A model generated the notes under the pieces. The model was given only the letters and a program-made list of their open reading frames with translations. It had not been told where the DNA came from and did not search any database. Shown here in pieces: positions 34,717-42,951 of a stretch of 46,143 bases of DNA. This DNA comes from JANQLU01 sp964434955 (GTDB lineage Bacteria; Planctomycetota; Planctomycetia; Pirellulales; Pirellulaceae), in the NCBI GenBank assembly GCA_964434955.1, contig CAYSXI010000017.1, positions 1 through 46,143 on the forward strand. The letters are read 5' to 3'. A program made the position numbers and the translations under genes. Numbering within the stretch: the first letter of the stretch is position 1; every line of letters starts with the position of its first letter.

Positions 34717-35535
34717 ATGCGCCCGATTCCCCGCAATGCACCCACACTCGTGTTCGCTCTTGTCTTCTTGATGATGACAGTGGGTTGCCGTGCGAATCGC
34801 GAAAAGGTGATTGAACTTCCCAATCGCGATCGCTTGATTCGCGATCAACTTGTCTTTCACACTGACTTTCGCTTGCCAAAGCGGCATCGCTTGGTCGAAC
34901 AATTGGTTCAAAGCCGAAACCGAATTACGAAGACCCTGAAGTTGCCGCAGTCCGACGAACCGATCAACGTATATCTTTTCGAAGATGAACCATCCTATCG
35001 CTCGTTCATGAAGCGACACCATCCGTACCTGCCTCGACGACGGGCATTTTTTGTCAAGCAGGATACGACCCTCAATGTATTTGCTCACTGGGGCGACCGT
35101 GTCGCCGAAGACCTTCAGCATGAAGTCGTACACGGCTACCTCCATAGCGTCGTGCCCCAGATTCCGCTTTGGCTGGACGAAGGATTGGCCGAGTACTACG
35201 AAGTTGTAAAAGGCCAGCGTGGTTTTAACCGTCCCCATATCCTGCATCTAGCGCAGCGCTTTCGCAAAGGCAAATGGAAGCCGGATTTGAAACGACTCGA
35301 AACCTTGGATGATCCGGCGACCTTCACGCAAGAGGATTATGCCGAAGCCTGGCTGTGGACTCATTTTTTGCTCGAGTCCGGCGAAGGCGAGCGGCGTCAC
35401 ATGATTTGTGACCAACTCGCTCGTTTGAGAATGAAAGGCGAAGCTCAACCGATGAGCGATTCTCTGGCACAAAAAGTTGACGACGCGAATGACGCGATTG
35501 TCAAACACCTGAAATTCCTGGTTGAGGAACTCTGA
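34717..35535 (+). CDS. Putative zinc metalloprotease-like lipoprotein
   Basis: A 272-residue protein. The ATG at 34717 gives a lipoprotein signal (TLVFALVFLMMTVGC, lipobox TVGC); an ATG 7 codons upstream is the alternative. HEVVHGYLH (His135, Glu136, His139) is an HExxH zinc site, and LDEGLAEYYE shortly after supplies a likely third ligand, as in gluzincin-like DUF1570 proteins. Between signal and active site, a YLFEDEPSYRSF-type segment is typical of that group. It is expected to face the periplasm from a membrane anchor. The substrate is unknown. It probably stands alone as a transcription unit. Confidence 0.78.
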   Translation: MRPIPRNAPTLVFALVFLMMTVGCRANREKVIELPNRDRLIRDQLVFHTDFRLPKRHRLVEQLVQSRNRITKTLKLPQSDEPINVYLFEDEPSYRSFMKRHHPYLPRRRAFFVKQDTTLNVFAHWGDRVAEDLQHEVVHGYLHSVVPQIPLWLDEGLAEYYEVVKGQRGFNRPHILHLAQRFRKGKWKPDLKRLETLDDPATFTQEDYAEAWLWTHFLLESGEGERRHMICDQLARLRMKGEAQPMSDSLAQKVDDANDAIVKHLKFLVEEL

Positions 35536-35816
35536 TTCCCATTACCGGTTACGGCACAATCCGCTTGGATCCCCCGTAGCATCGCCACTTTCGCCAAATC
35601 TCATTCGATAGAGACGGTCCTCGAGTCGCCGCTGTCGCCCGCAATATTCCCTTCCAATGAAAGCGGCTTTTGAATCAAGTTCTGGTTTTGACGATAATAC
35701 TGATTACCATAAAAGCCTTGCGAATTGATCCACAATCAGGCGAGCCTCAAACGATTTTTCCGTCCGCGGTGGACGATGACAATCCTGAGGATTCCGTTCG
35801 ACTTACGGCCAAAATC

Positions 35817-36725
35817 ATGAATTGGAAAATTTTTCGATCAGCCACCTGCGTTTCTTTTGCGCTACTGCTTTTTGCTTCAAGCGCCTCGGCGAAAGATTGG
35901 TTTGTCAACAACACTGGCGGAAGCGATGACAATAGCGGCGTCAGCGAACGTCGACCATTTAAAACGATTGCCAAAGCGCTCAAGGTTTCGGAGCAAGGTG
36001 ATCGAATCATCCTGGCAAACTCGGGAGAGCCGTACCGGGAAACCATTCGATTGGCTGGCAAAAACAAAAGCGGAACCGGGACGCAGCCATTTATGGTGAT
36101 CGGAAACGGTGCGGTCCTCGACGGTCGCAAAGATGTATCGTCAGACCAATGGGAACATTTTGAAGGGAATGTGTTTCGGTTTCGCCCTGAGCGAATGAGC
36201 AACCAGTTGCTTTACCGTGATGATCGGCCCGCGCCGAAAGTTTCCGTCAAAACGAGAGACGAAATCAAGACGGCGTTGACGGCCGGAAAATGGACATCAT
36301 TCAAGGGTTGGATCTATTTTTGCGTTGACCCGAGTGTTGACCCGATCAACTACGACTTGAGTTACTGCAATTTGACCGTTGGCGTTTCGCTCTATCGCGT
36401 TGATAACGTCGTCGTCAAAGACCTGGTGGTTCAAGGATTCCAACTCGATGGACTAAGCTGTCACGATCTTACCCGCAACGTCGTGTTCAATGGCCTCAAT
36501 TCCCGGGGGAACGGACGTTCCGGAGTCCATGTTGGTGGTGCCAGCCGTTTGGTAATTGAAGACTGTCTGGTAGGCGACAACGGCGGTGCCCAGGTTCGAA
36601 CTGAGGGATACTGCAAGGTCGACATCAAACAATCCAATCTGCTTGAATCCGAAGTCTACGGAGATCCGATTGTGGTTGAAGGCGGTCGCGTTACGGTCGA
36701 TGGCAAAAAAGTTGAGAAGAAGTAA
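35817..36725 (+). CDS. Secreted right-handed beta-helix protein
   Basis: A 302-residue protein. The ATG at 35817 gives a signal peptide (CVSFALLLFASSASA). The mature protein opens WFVNNTGGSDDNSG, then PFKTIAKAL, the usual start of pectate-lyase-like or DUF1565 beta-helix proteins. Later segments (VVVKDLVVQGF, then RNVVFNGLNSRGNGRSGVHV) are consecutive helix coils. No lyase or hydrolase catalytic set is clear, so it may bind or cleave an acidic polysaccharide, or be structural. The upstream extension to 35670 lacks a ribosome site and is rejected. The next gene starts 35 nt downstream, so the two may be co-transcribed. Confidence 0.82.
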   Translation: MNWKIFRSATCVSFALLLFASSASAKDWFVNNTGGSDDNSGVSERRPFKTIAKALKVSEQGDRIILANSGEPYRETIRLAGKNKSGTGTQPFMVIGNGAVLDGRKDVSSDQWEHFEGNVFRFRPERMSNQLLYRDDRPAPKVSVKTRDEIKTALTAGKWTSFKGWIYFCVDPSVDPINYDLSYCNLTVGVSLYRVDNVVVKDLVVQGFQLDGLSCHDLTRNVVFNGLNSRGNGRSGVHVGGASRLVIEDCLVGDNGGAQVRTEGYCKVDIKQSNLLESEVYGDPIVVEGGRVTVDGKKVEKK

Positions 36726-36760
36726 TTCTTAGGAAATGAATCAGCTCAGGGAGGGCATGG

Positions 36761-37345
36761 ATGAAAGGGAAATTGACTTCGATCGCTTGGGCCATCACGG
36801 GCACGCTCTTAATTGGTGGTGCGGCTTTGGGTCAATCGACGGTGCCCAATGCCAAATTTGTTCAGTCCCCGAAATATCTGATTGTCCAGCCACAAGAAAA
36901 AGCTGCCTCGAATCAGGATGCGCCTGCGGACCCTTCCCCGACAAAACAGGAAAAGGACGACGGTCTCAAATTCAAGTCCATTTCGGACATTCAAGTTTCG
37001 CCAAAAGTGAAAGGCGCGAAACCGGAAAACAAGTTTCCTGAGGTTTTGAAACTTATCGAAAACCAGCCTGCCCGACAACATTCGCCGAAGATGGCAATTT
37101 TTGAGGCACCAAACATTTGCTACCGCCCTCTTTATTTCGAAGATGTCGCGCTCGAACGATATGGCCAAACTCAAGGTCGATTGCTTCAGCCTTGGGTATC
37201 GGGAGCCCGATTTCTCGGACAAGGTTTTTTTCTTCAGTACAACGGGCTGGTCAACGGGCCTTGGCACTGTGAATCTCCTTACGGCTATGCACGCCCGGGC
37301 AGCTGCACGCCGGATCAACGGCAACGTTTTATTTTTCGGCGCTAA
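36761..37345 (+). CDS. Small secreted protein, unknown function
   Basis: A 194-residue protein with a signal peptide (WAITGTLLIGGAALG, cleavage near LGQ). The first half of the mature protein is disordered and charged. The C-terminal ~75 residues are ordered and aromatic, with NICYRPLYFEDVALERYG, cysteines and several Trp/Tyr. I recall this CYRPLYFED-type motif from planctomycete proteins but cannot name a family. GGAGGG lies 5 nt before the ATG, a strong ribosome site. It follows the beta-helix gene closely. Confidence 0.7.
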   Translation: MKGKLTSIAWAITGTLLIGGAALGQSTVPNAKFVQSPKYLIVQPQEKAASNQDAPADPSPTKQEKDDGLKFKSISDIQVSPKVKGAKPENKFPEVLKLIENQPARQHSPKMAIFEAPNICYRPLYFEDVALERYGQTQGRLLQPWVSGARFLGQGFFLQYNGLVNGPWHCESPYGYARPGSCTPDQRQRFIFRR

Positions 37346-37420
37346 CTTCACGCCCGAATCTTGATTGCAAACCCACTCGGCTCGCGACCAAGCCGGCGGT
37401 CGGCCCATTGGAACGGCTAC

Positions 37421-37480
37421 GGGCCGGTATGCTCTGCGGCGGGCCGGTATGGTTTGCGGTGGGCCGGTATGGTTTGCGGT
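37421..37480 (+). repeat. Tandem repeat, 20 bp x 3
   Basis: Unit GGGCCGGTATGGTTTGCGGT. The second and third copies are identical; the first differs at three bases. It lies 67 nt upstream of the MoaD-like gene, possibly in its promoter or leader. Confidence 0.95.
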
Positions 37481-37547
37481 GGGCCCGCGTGACAAATTTC
37501 ATGCTGTGATATAATTCAGACGTCGCGCAATTTGACCCAATGCTCGC

Positions 37548-37856
37548 ATGAACCTGACACCGCATTCAAATCTTCCGGAAACGAAATCGATTTCCGTCGA
37601 GTTTTACGGAACCGCGAGGCTGGACGCCCAGCTGACTCGCCTTACGTTGGAACATCATGCGGACATGACGTTGCACGATTTGCTGCGTCAGGTTGAGGAG
37701 CGACTTCCCTATGTGGAAGGCAAAATCCTCACCGAGTCGGGCTTGGCTCCCGGCCTGATCGCCAATTTGGATGGAAATTCATTTACCTCGGACTTGGATC
37801 AAGACTTGTCGCGAATCGCTTCGGTCTTGATCATGTCGATCGACGTCGGAGGCTAA
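37548..37856 (+). CDS. MoaD/ThiS-like beta-grasp protein
   Basis: A 102-residue ubiquitin-like protein ending Asp-Val-Gly-Gly. SVEFYGTARL, then LTLHDLLRQVEERLP-like spacing, matches MoaD family members. The terminal Gly-Gly is needed for adenylation and thiocarboxylation during sulfur transfer to molybdopterin. It lies 3 nt before an aldehyde:ferredoxin oxidoreductase family gene, a pairing known for tungstopterin enzymes, so it probably serves that enzyme's cofactor. GGA and GGC, the codons of its last two glycines, also form the Shine-Dalgarno sequence of the next gene. No ribosome site is clear upstream of the gene's own ATG. Confidence 0.85.
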   Translation: MNLTPHSNLPETKSISVEFYGTARLDAQLTRLTLEHHADMTLHDLLRQVEERLPYVEGKILTESGLAPGLIANLDGNSFTSDLDQDLSRIASVLIMSIDVGG

Positions 37857-37859
37857 GCG

Positions 37860-39689
37860 GTGAACGAGAGCAGTCCCACCTTCGGCTTTTTTGGACGCTA
37901 CCTTCGAGTCGACCTATCGACCGAAAGTTTCGATTCCATCGCGCTTCCGGAAAGTGTTCTGAGAAGATTTTTGGGCGGAGTCGGCCTGGGCAGCTATCTG
38001 CTTATGGCGGCAGAAGATTACAAGCACGCTCCCCTTTCCAAATCTTCGAGCATTGCCTTTTGCTTCAGTTCGCTTGTCGGTAGTCCGGTTACCACTTCCG
38101 CCAAGTTTGCCGTCGTATCGCGAAGTCCGTTGACCAACATGATCAATGACGCGATGGCGGGAAGTGCCTTTGCATTGTCGGGCAAGAAAACAGGCTACGA
38201 CGCCATCGTGATCACCGGCAAGGCGAAAGTGCCCAGCGTGCTGCTCGTCGACGACCAGGAAGTCAAATTGGAGCCAGCGGGCGACGTCTGGGGAAGAGAT
38301 TGCGCTTCGGCTGACGAGGCCTTGCGGGAGATACATGGTGCTTCTTTTGATTTCTCGACCATCGGCCTGGCGGGTGAACGACAGGTGCGATTTGCGACCC
38401 TGTCACATGCGGGCCGACACGCAGGCCGCGGGGGTACAGGCGCCGTTTTTGGTTCGAAAAACCTCAAGGCGATTGGGGTTCAAGGTTCCAAGCGCTGCGA
38501 CTGGGCTCAGCCGCAAAAACTGGTCGAGATTTCTCGTGAACTTTCCAAGAAATCACTGGGGGAGGCGACTCGCAAGTATCGCGAACTCGGAACGATTGAA
38601 AACCTGGCAACCCTGAATCGCCTCGGCGCCCTTCCGACGCAGAACTTTCAGTCAGGTACGTTTGAGGACGCGGAGCGATACTCATTTGCAAACATGTCTC
38701 GCTCGTCGGAAAAAACGCGTTCGAGTTGCGCGGCTTGCACGATTGGCTGCGAACACATCTACAAGATCAAACCTTCGGGTGACGATTCGCAAACGAGTGC
38801 CAGGCTCGAGTATGAGAATCTTTTTGCGCTGGGCCCCCTATGCGGAATCAAGGATCCGCAGATCGCGATCAAGGCTTCAGCCAAATGCGACTATTATGGT
38901 CTCGACACCATCAGTACCGGAGCCACCATTGCGTTTGCGATGGAATGTTCGCAACGGGGGATTCTTGAACAGGACCTCCAATTCGGAAACGAATCCCACC
39001 TTTTGTCGACGATTGATTTGATCGGAACCCAAGAAGGAATAGGGATCCAACTCGGGCGAGGGACCAGGCAATTGTCGGAAGAGTTGGGACAGGGATCCGC
39101 CCAGTTTGCGCCGCATGTCAAAGGCCTTGAGCTGCCAGGTTACGAGCCGCGAGCGATGAAAACGATGGCGCTCGGATTCGCTGTTCAGACGCGTGGCGCG
39201 GATCACAATCGAAGCGGGGCTTACGAAGCGGACTTCCAGGAAGGCAAATCGCGGCTTTCGATCGGTCCCGAATCGGCCCGGTCGGCGGTTGATTCCGAGG
39301 ATAAATCCGCGCTGTTCGATTCGCTTATTCTTTGCAAATTTGTTCGCCGAGTTTTTTCGGACTTCTATTCCGAAGCCGCGGCACTTCTGCAAAACACGAC
39401 TGGCTGGGATATCACCTCGGATGAGTTGCAGCTTTCAGCCAAGCGAATTGTCACGATCAAGAAAATTTACAACATCCTTTGCGGGTGGCATCCGGAGTCC
39501 GACACCTTGCCAGATCGATTCTTTGAATCTTCGGAAGGTGAATTCAACCAGGCCATCAATCGCGATGATTTTGCGAAAGCCTTGAAGGCATACAATCAAC
39601 TGCGAGAATATTCCGTTGACGGCTACGTACCGGAACGACTCGTTGAAAAACTTGGATTGTCGGAATTAAGCTCCCTGCAACTGAACTGA
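37860..39689 (+). CDS. Aldehyde:ferredoxin oxidoreductase family protein (tungstopterin)
   Basis: A 609-residue protein, the usual length for this family. The N-terminal domain starts GFFGRYLRVDLS, as in AOR/FOR. A [4Fe-4S] cluster is predicted from Cys290-x2-Cys293-x3-Cys297 (SSCAACTIGC) and Cys492 (DSLILCKF). Members use a tungsten bis-pterin to oxidise aldehydes to acids with ferredoxin, or the reverse. The GTG start at 37860 is set by GGAGG 7 nt upstream. It is cytoplasmic; no signal is present. It is the middle gene of a MoaD-AOR-FhcB set, which points to C1 or aldehyde chemistry. The exact substrate cannot be read from the sequence. Confidence 0.9.
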   Translation: MNESSPTFGFFGRYLRVDLSTESFDSIALPESVLRRFLGGVGLGSYLLMAAEDYKHAPLSKSSSIAFCFSSLVGSPVTTSAKFAVVSRSPLTNMINDAMAGSAFALSGKKTGYDAIVITGKAKVPSVLLVDDQEVKLEPAGDVWGRDCASADEALREIHGASFDFSTIGLAGERQVRFATLSHAGRHAGRGGTGAVFGSKNLKAIGVQGSKRCDWAQPQKLVEISRELSKKSLGEATRKYRELGTIENLATLNRLGALPTQNFQSGTFEDAERYSFANMSRSSEKTRSSCAACTIGCEHIYKIKPSGDDSQTSARLEYENLFALGPLCGIKDPQIAIKASAKCDYYGLDTISTGATIAFAMECSQRGILEQDLQFGNESHLLSTIDLIGTQEGIGIQLGRGTRQLSEELGQGSAQFAPHVKGLELPGYEPRAMKTMALGFAVQTRGADHNRSGAYEADFQEGKSRLSIGPESARSAVDSEDKSALFDSLILCKFVRRVFSDFYSEAAALLQNTTGWDITSDELQLSAKRIVTIKKIYNILCGWHPESDTLPDRFFESSEGEFNQAINRDDFAKALKAYNQLREYSVDGYVPERLVEKLGLSELSSLQLN

Positions 39690-39696
39690 ATCTGCC

Positions 39697-40998
39697 GTGT
39701 CCCAAAAAGAAGAAGACGCATCGAAAATCATCGCGGACGCGACCTGCACGCGTTGTGGTTGCCTCTGTGACGATATTGAGTTGCGTGTGGAGGGCAGCCG
39801 GATCACGGATGCGAAACGCGCTTGCCCTTTGGGAACGGAGTGGTTTCTTGACCATCGCGTTGAGGAGCGGCCCGCCTGCGTGATCGACGGAAAACCTGTC
39901 AGCCTTGAAACAGGGATGGACCGGGCTGCCGAAATACTCAAAGCCGCAAAAAACCCTTTGGTCTACGGTCTCAGCAACACGGCGGTCGAATCCCAGCGTA
40001 TCGCCGTCAGCATTGCCGATTGGATCGGAGCCAATTTGGATACGACGTCGAGTATCGGACAAGGACCCGCAACGCTGGCTTTTCAAAATGTGGGCGAAGT
40101 CACCTGCTCGCTGGGTGAAGTTCGTAACCGGGCTGACTTCGTAATGTTCTGGGGCTCTGACCCGGAAACGAGCCACCCCCGCCACTTCGGCAAATATTCC
40201 TTGGCACCGAAAGGAATGTTTCTTCCCAATGGAAGAGAGGATCGATATTGCGTTGTGGTTGACGTAAGGGAAACGGAATCCGCAAAAGCGGCCGATCTTT
40301 TCATTCAAGTGAAACCCGACTCGGATTTTGAAGCCCTTTGGACGCTTCGTGCTCTCGCCAATGACGTCGATTTGGACCCCGAAGCTGTCCTGGCTCAGAC
40401 TGGCCAACCCATCACAGAGTGGCAGAACTTGATGGAGCGGATGAAGTCCTCCAACTACGGTGTCATCTTTTTTGGAATGGGTCTCACCGGCACCCGCGGC
40501 AAACATGCAAATAACGAGGCCATGTTGACGCTTACTCGTGATATGAACCGGCACACTCGGTTCTCATGCAAGCCCAATCGCGGTCAAGGAAATATCACGG
40601 GTGCCGATAATGTTGTGTCATGGCGGACCGGCTTCCCTTTCGGAGTCAATTTGGGCCGCGGATTTCCACGATTCAACCCCGGCGAATATACGGCTCCCGA
40701 ACTGCTTGCCCGAGGTGAAGCCGACGCTGCGTTGGTCGTCGCAAGTGATCCGATGCAGGATTTCGGCGCGCCGGCATGCCAACACCTCAAGTCGATTCCC
40801 CTCATCTCGATCGATCCGAAAGAAACGGCGACAACGCGTGCAGCTGAAGTTGCGTTCTACGTATCGACCTATGGAATCAACACCCCCGGCACCGTCTACC
40901 GGATGGACGACGTCTCCATTCCGTTGCGGCCAGCACTCGAATCGCCGCTACCTTCTGAATTCGAAATCCTTCACGGAATCGAGCAACGCGTTCGCTAA
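39697..40998 (+). CDS. Formylmethanofuran dehydrogenase subunit B / FhcB-like protein
   Basis: A 433-residue protein aligning end to end, as I recall it, with archaeal FwdB and bacterial FhcB. The N-terminal cluster cysteines are kept (Cys17, 20, 24 in CTRCGCLCDD, and Cys43). The tungsten-ligand site, VCHGP in archaeal FwdB, is replaced by IGQGP (Gly121, Gln122). A conserved Arg295 remains in CKPNRGQGN. Loss of the metal ligand fits bacterial FhcB, where the B subunit is non-redox within the formyltransferase/hydrolase complex of H4MPT-linked formaldehyde oxidation. No fhcA, fhcC or fhcD neighbours are visible here. The GTG start at 39697 comes 7 nt after the AOR stop, implying one operon. 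Confidence 0.85.
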   Translation: MSQKEEDASKIIADATCTRCGCLCDDIELRVEGSRITDAKRACPLGTEWFLDHRVEERPACVIDGKPVSLETGMDRAAEILKAAKNPLVYGLSNTAVESQRIAVSIADWIGANLDTTSSIGQGPATLAFQNVGEVTCSLGEVRNRADFVMFWGSDPETSHPRHFGKYSLAPKGMFLPNGREDRYCVVVDVRETESAKAADLFIQVKPDSDFEALWTLRALANDVDLDPEAVLAQTGQPITEWQNLMERMKSSNYGVIFFGMGLTGTRGKHANNEAMLTLTRDMNRHTRFSCKPNRGQGNITGADNVVSWRTGFPFGVNLGRGFPRFNPGEYTAPELLARGEADAALVVASDPMQDFGAPACQHLKSIPLISIDPKETATTRAAEVAFYVSTYGINTPGTVYRMDDVSIPLRPALESPLPSEFEILHGIEQRVR

Positions 40999-41024
40999 CA
41001 TCATGCATGAGAGATTGCAATAAA

Positions 41025-41051
41025 AAAGGCCGGGCAGTTTCCCCGGCCTTT
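41025..41051. terminator. Bidirectional terminator
   Basis: AAAGGCCGGG (41025-41034) pairs with CCCGGCCTTT (41042-41051) around a 7-nt loop. Six As before the stem give a T-run on the minus strand, so it works best for the minus-strand gene ending at 41078; it may also end the FhcB operon. Confidence 0.88.
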
Positions 41052-41077
41052 GTTCATCGTTTTGAAAAGGATTGCGT

Positions 41078-41866
41078 TTATCGGTTCTGCCGTTTCCAAA
41101 CGCGACCTTGAGCACTTCCTTTTTTCCCTTTTTCAAACACCACCGAGACGTTGTAGCTGGCTTGGGCCATTCCCTGCTCGTTGGTAATTTGTTTACCGAT
41201 CGAAACGCGAACGGATCCGTCTTTTTGAGCAAAGGCCGAGTTCACGTCATCGGCGGTGAGTTCAGGCGAATTCTTGTCCTGCGATTTGATTTCTGCGTTC
41301 GCCAACTTCAGAGCTTCTTTCATCTTTTCTTTGCCGCCGAGCACCGTCAACGTATGAAGCTGTTTCAGCTTTTTCTCGACCGCGCAAACTTTCTTGACGG
41401 AATCGATGTCGCCAAACTGTTTGCGTGCGAAGAATAAAGCGTAAACGGAAACTTTGTTTTCTTTCTCCGCGGTCTTGATCATGATGTCCGTGTTTGGAGC
41501 ATCGGCAACCATGATTCGTTTCCCGCTTTCATCGATGGCTTTCTTGATCGAAGCGGATGTGATTTCCAACATACTGTTTTCTTTGATGCAAAACTTCATC
41601 AGTTCCTGCAACTCGTCGCGGCTAAGATTCCATTCTTTTCGCGATTGCTGCGGATTCGTCTTGCCGGCAACGACTTTTCCATCCGGGAAGATCGAAATGT
41701 ATGGCTCCGGTTTTTCCGTGGGTCGCATTCGAAATCCACCGGTCATTTCCATCGTGATTACCGGCTTGCTCTTGTCATCGGGCAACACGTATTCATCCGA
41801 TTGGGCGGCAAGCGAACTGGACAGGAACAAGATAAGGGCAAGGCTTCCCAGGAGGGTGTTCTTCAT
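41078..41866 (-). CDS. Secreted protein of unknown function
   Basis: A 262-residue protein. The ATG at 41866 gives a signal peptide (KNTLLGSLALILFLSSSLAA, cleavage near LAAQ); a start six codons upstream is possible. The mature protein has a beta-rich N-terminal half (ITMEMTGGFRM, then YISIFPDGKVVAG) and a Lys-rich helical C-terminal half. No domain or catalytic motif is recognised. It ends at a strong hairpin terminator and is divergent from the enoyl-CoA hydratase gene. Confidence 0.65.
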   Translation of the reverse strand: MKNTLLGSLALILFLSSSLAAQSDEYVLPDDKSKPVITMEMTGGFRMRPTEKPEPYISIFPDGKVVAGKTNPQQSRKEWNLSRDELQELMKFCIKENSMLEITSASIKKAIDESGKRIMVADAPNTDIMIKTAEKENKVSVYALFFARKQFGDIDSVKKVCAVEKKLKQLHTLTVLGGKEKMKEALKLANAEIKSQDKNSPELTADDVNSAFAQKDGSVRVSIGKQITNEQGMAQASYNVSVVFEKGKKGSAQGRVWKRQNR

Positions 41867-42126
41867 CGTTTTGACTCGTAGCAAACAAGACTAATAGTTG
41901 ACGGAAATTGATCTTACACTCGATTTCGCCGGTCGCCAAATGAACTGGGCTCCTCAACGATCCGCCGAGCATTTTGCCCGATTTCCTCGTCCAGGGGAAC
42001 AAGCCAATCAAGAGGAGTTGGCGCTCTGTGAGGCAGAAAGGTAGCAAACCCTTCCCAGCCCTCTCGAGGTCTGGCAAAATCGGTAAGTATCACCCTTGGA
42101 GAGTCGAAGCTGCCAAAAGGTTCCCT

Positions 42127-42942
42127 ATGTCCGTTGAACAATCCCCATCTTCCCAAAATCAGGTCACCGAAGATCCCGTTACACTTCAGGTGGACGGATC
42201 CGTGGCAAATCTCATGCTGAATCGCCCACAAAAGCGAAACGCGCTTTCTTTTGCAATGCTCGAGAAGTTGCACCAAGCCCTGGAGTCGATTGAAAGTAAT
42301 CCAGACGTTCGGGTTGTCGTTTTGTCTGCGGTCGGCAAAGTTTTTTGCTCGGGCCACGATCTCAAAGAAATGACCCATCAAGATGAGTCCGAGTATCGTA
42401 AACTATTTCAACTTTGCTCGGACGTGATGCAAAAAATCAGAAAGATACCGCAGCCGGTGATCGCCAAGGTCCATTCGTTGGCAACCGCAGCCGGCTGCCA
42501 ACTGGTTGCCGCCTGCGACCTCGCATTGGCAACCCCCGAATCCGGGTTTGCAACGCCCGGGGTAAAAATCGGTCTGTTTTGTACGACGCCAATGGTTCCC
42601 TTGGTTCGTTCGGTCCCCGCCAAGGCGGCCATGGAAATGCTGCTCACGGGAACGCCGATTTCGGCGAATCGCGCAAAGGAGATTGGCCTGGTCAACGACG
42701 TGGTTGACTCCGGTCAAATCGACGAACGGATCGCGACCATCTGCAACGCGATTATCGAGTCCAGCCCCAATGTGGTTGCCCTCGGGAAACGCGCGTTTTA
42801 CGACCAGTTACCTTTGGCCGAAAACCATGCGTATGAGCAGGCGTGTGAAATCATGACCGGGAATGCGGTCATGGCAGATGCCCGCGAAGGCATTAACGCG
42901 TTTCTTGAGAAACGGAAACCGAATTGGCCCGCCGCCAACTAA
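42127..42942 (+). CDS. Enoyl-CoA hydratase/isomerase family protein
   Basis: A 271-residue crotonase-fold enzyme. LNRPQKRNALSFAML is the usual N-terminal motif, FCSGHDLKEM forms part of the oxyanion hole and CoA site, and GFATPGVKIGL follows. The GHDLKEM form resembles the ECHDC3 branch. Canonical catalytic glutamates are not obvious at both sites, so the reaction (hydration, isomerisation or other) is not certain. The ATG at 42127 has AAAGG 6 nt upstream; the 51 codons before it do not fit the family. A phosphate acyltransferase gene follows after 9 nt, so they likely form an operon for acyl-CoA metabolism. Confidence 0.88.
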   Translation: MSVEQSPSSQNQVTEDPVTLQVDGSVANLMLNRPQKRNALSFAMLEKLHQALESIESNPDVRVVVLSAVGKVFCSGHDLKEMTHQDESEYRKLFQLCSDVMQKIRKIPQPVIAKVHSLATAAGCQLVAACDLALATPESGFATPGVKIGLFCTTPMVPLVRSVPAKAAMEMLLTGTPISANRAKEIGLVNDVVDSGQIDERIATICNAIIESSPNVVALGKRAFYDQLPLAENHAYEQACEIMTGNAVMADAREGINAFLEKRKPNWPAAN

Positions 42943-42951
42943 AGTCCTGAC

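Noticed and set aside
39556..40554. 332-codon open frame on the minus strand
   Set aside because: Antisense to the FhcB-like gene, whose conserved motifs fix the coding strand.
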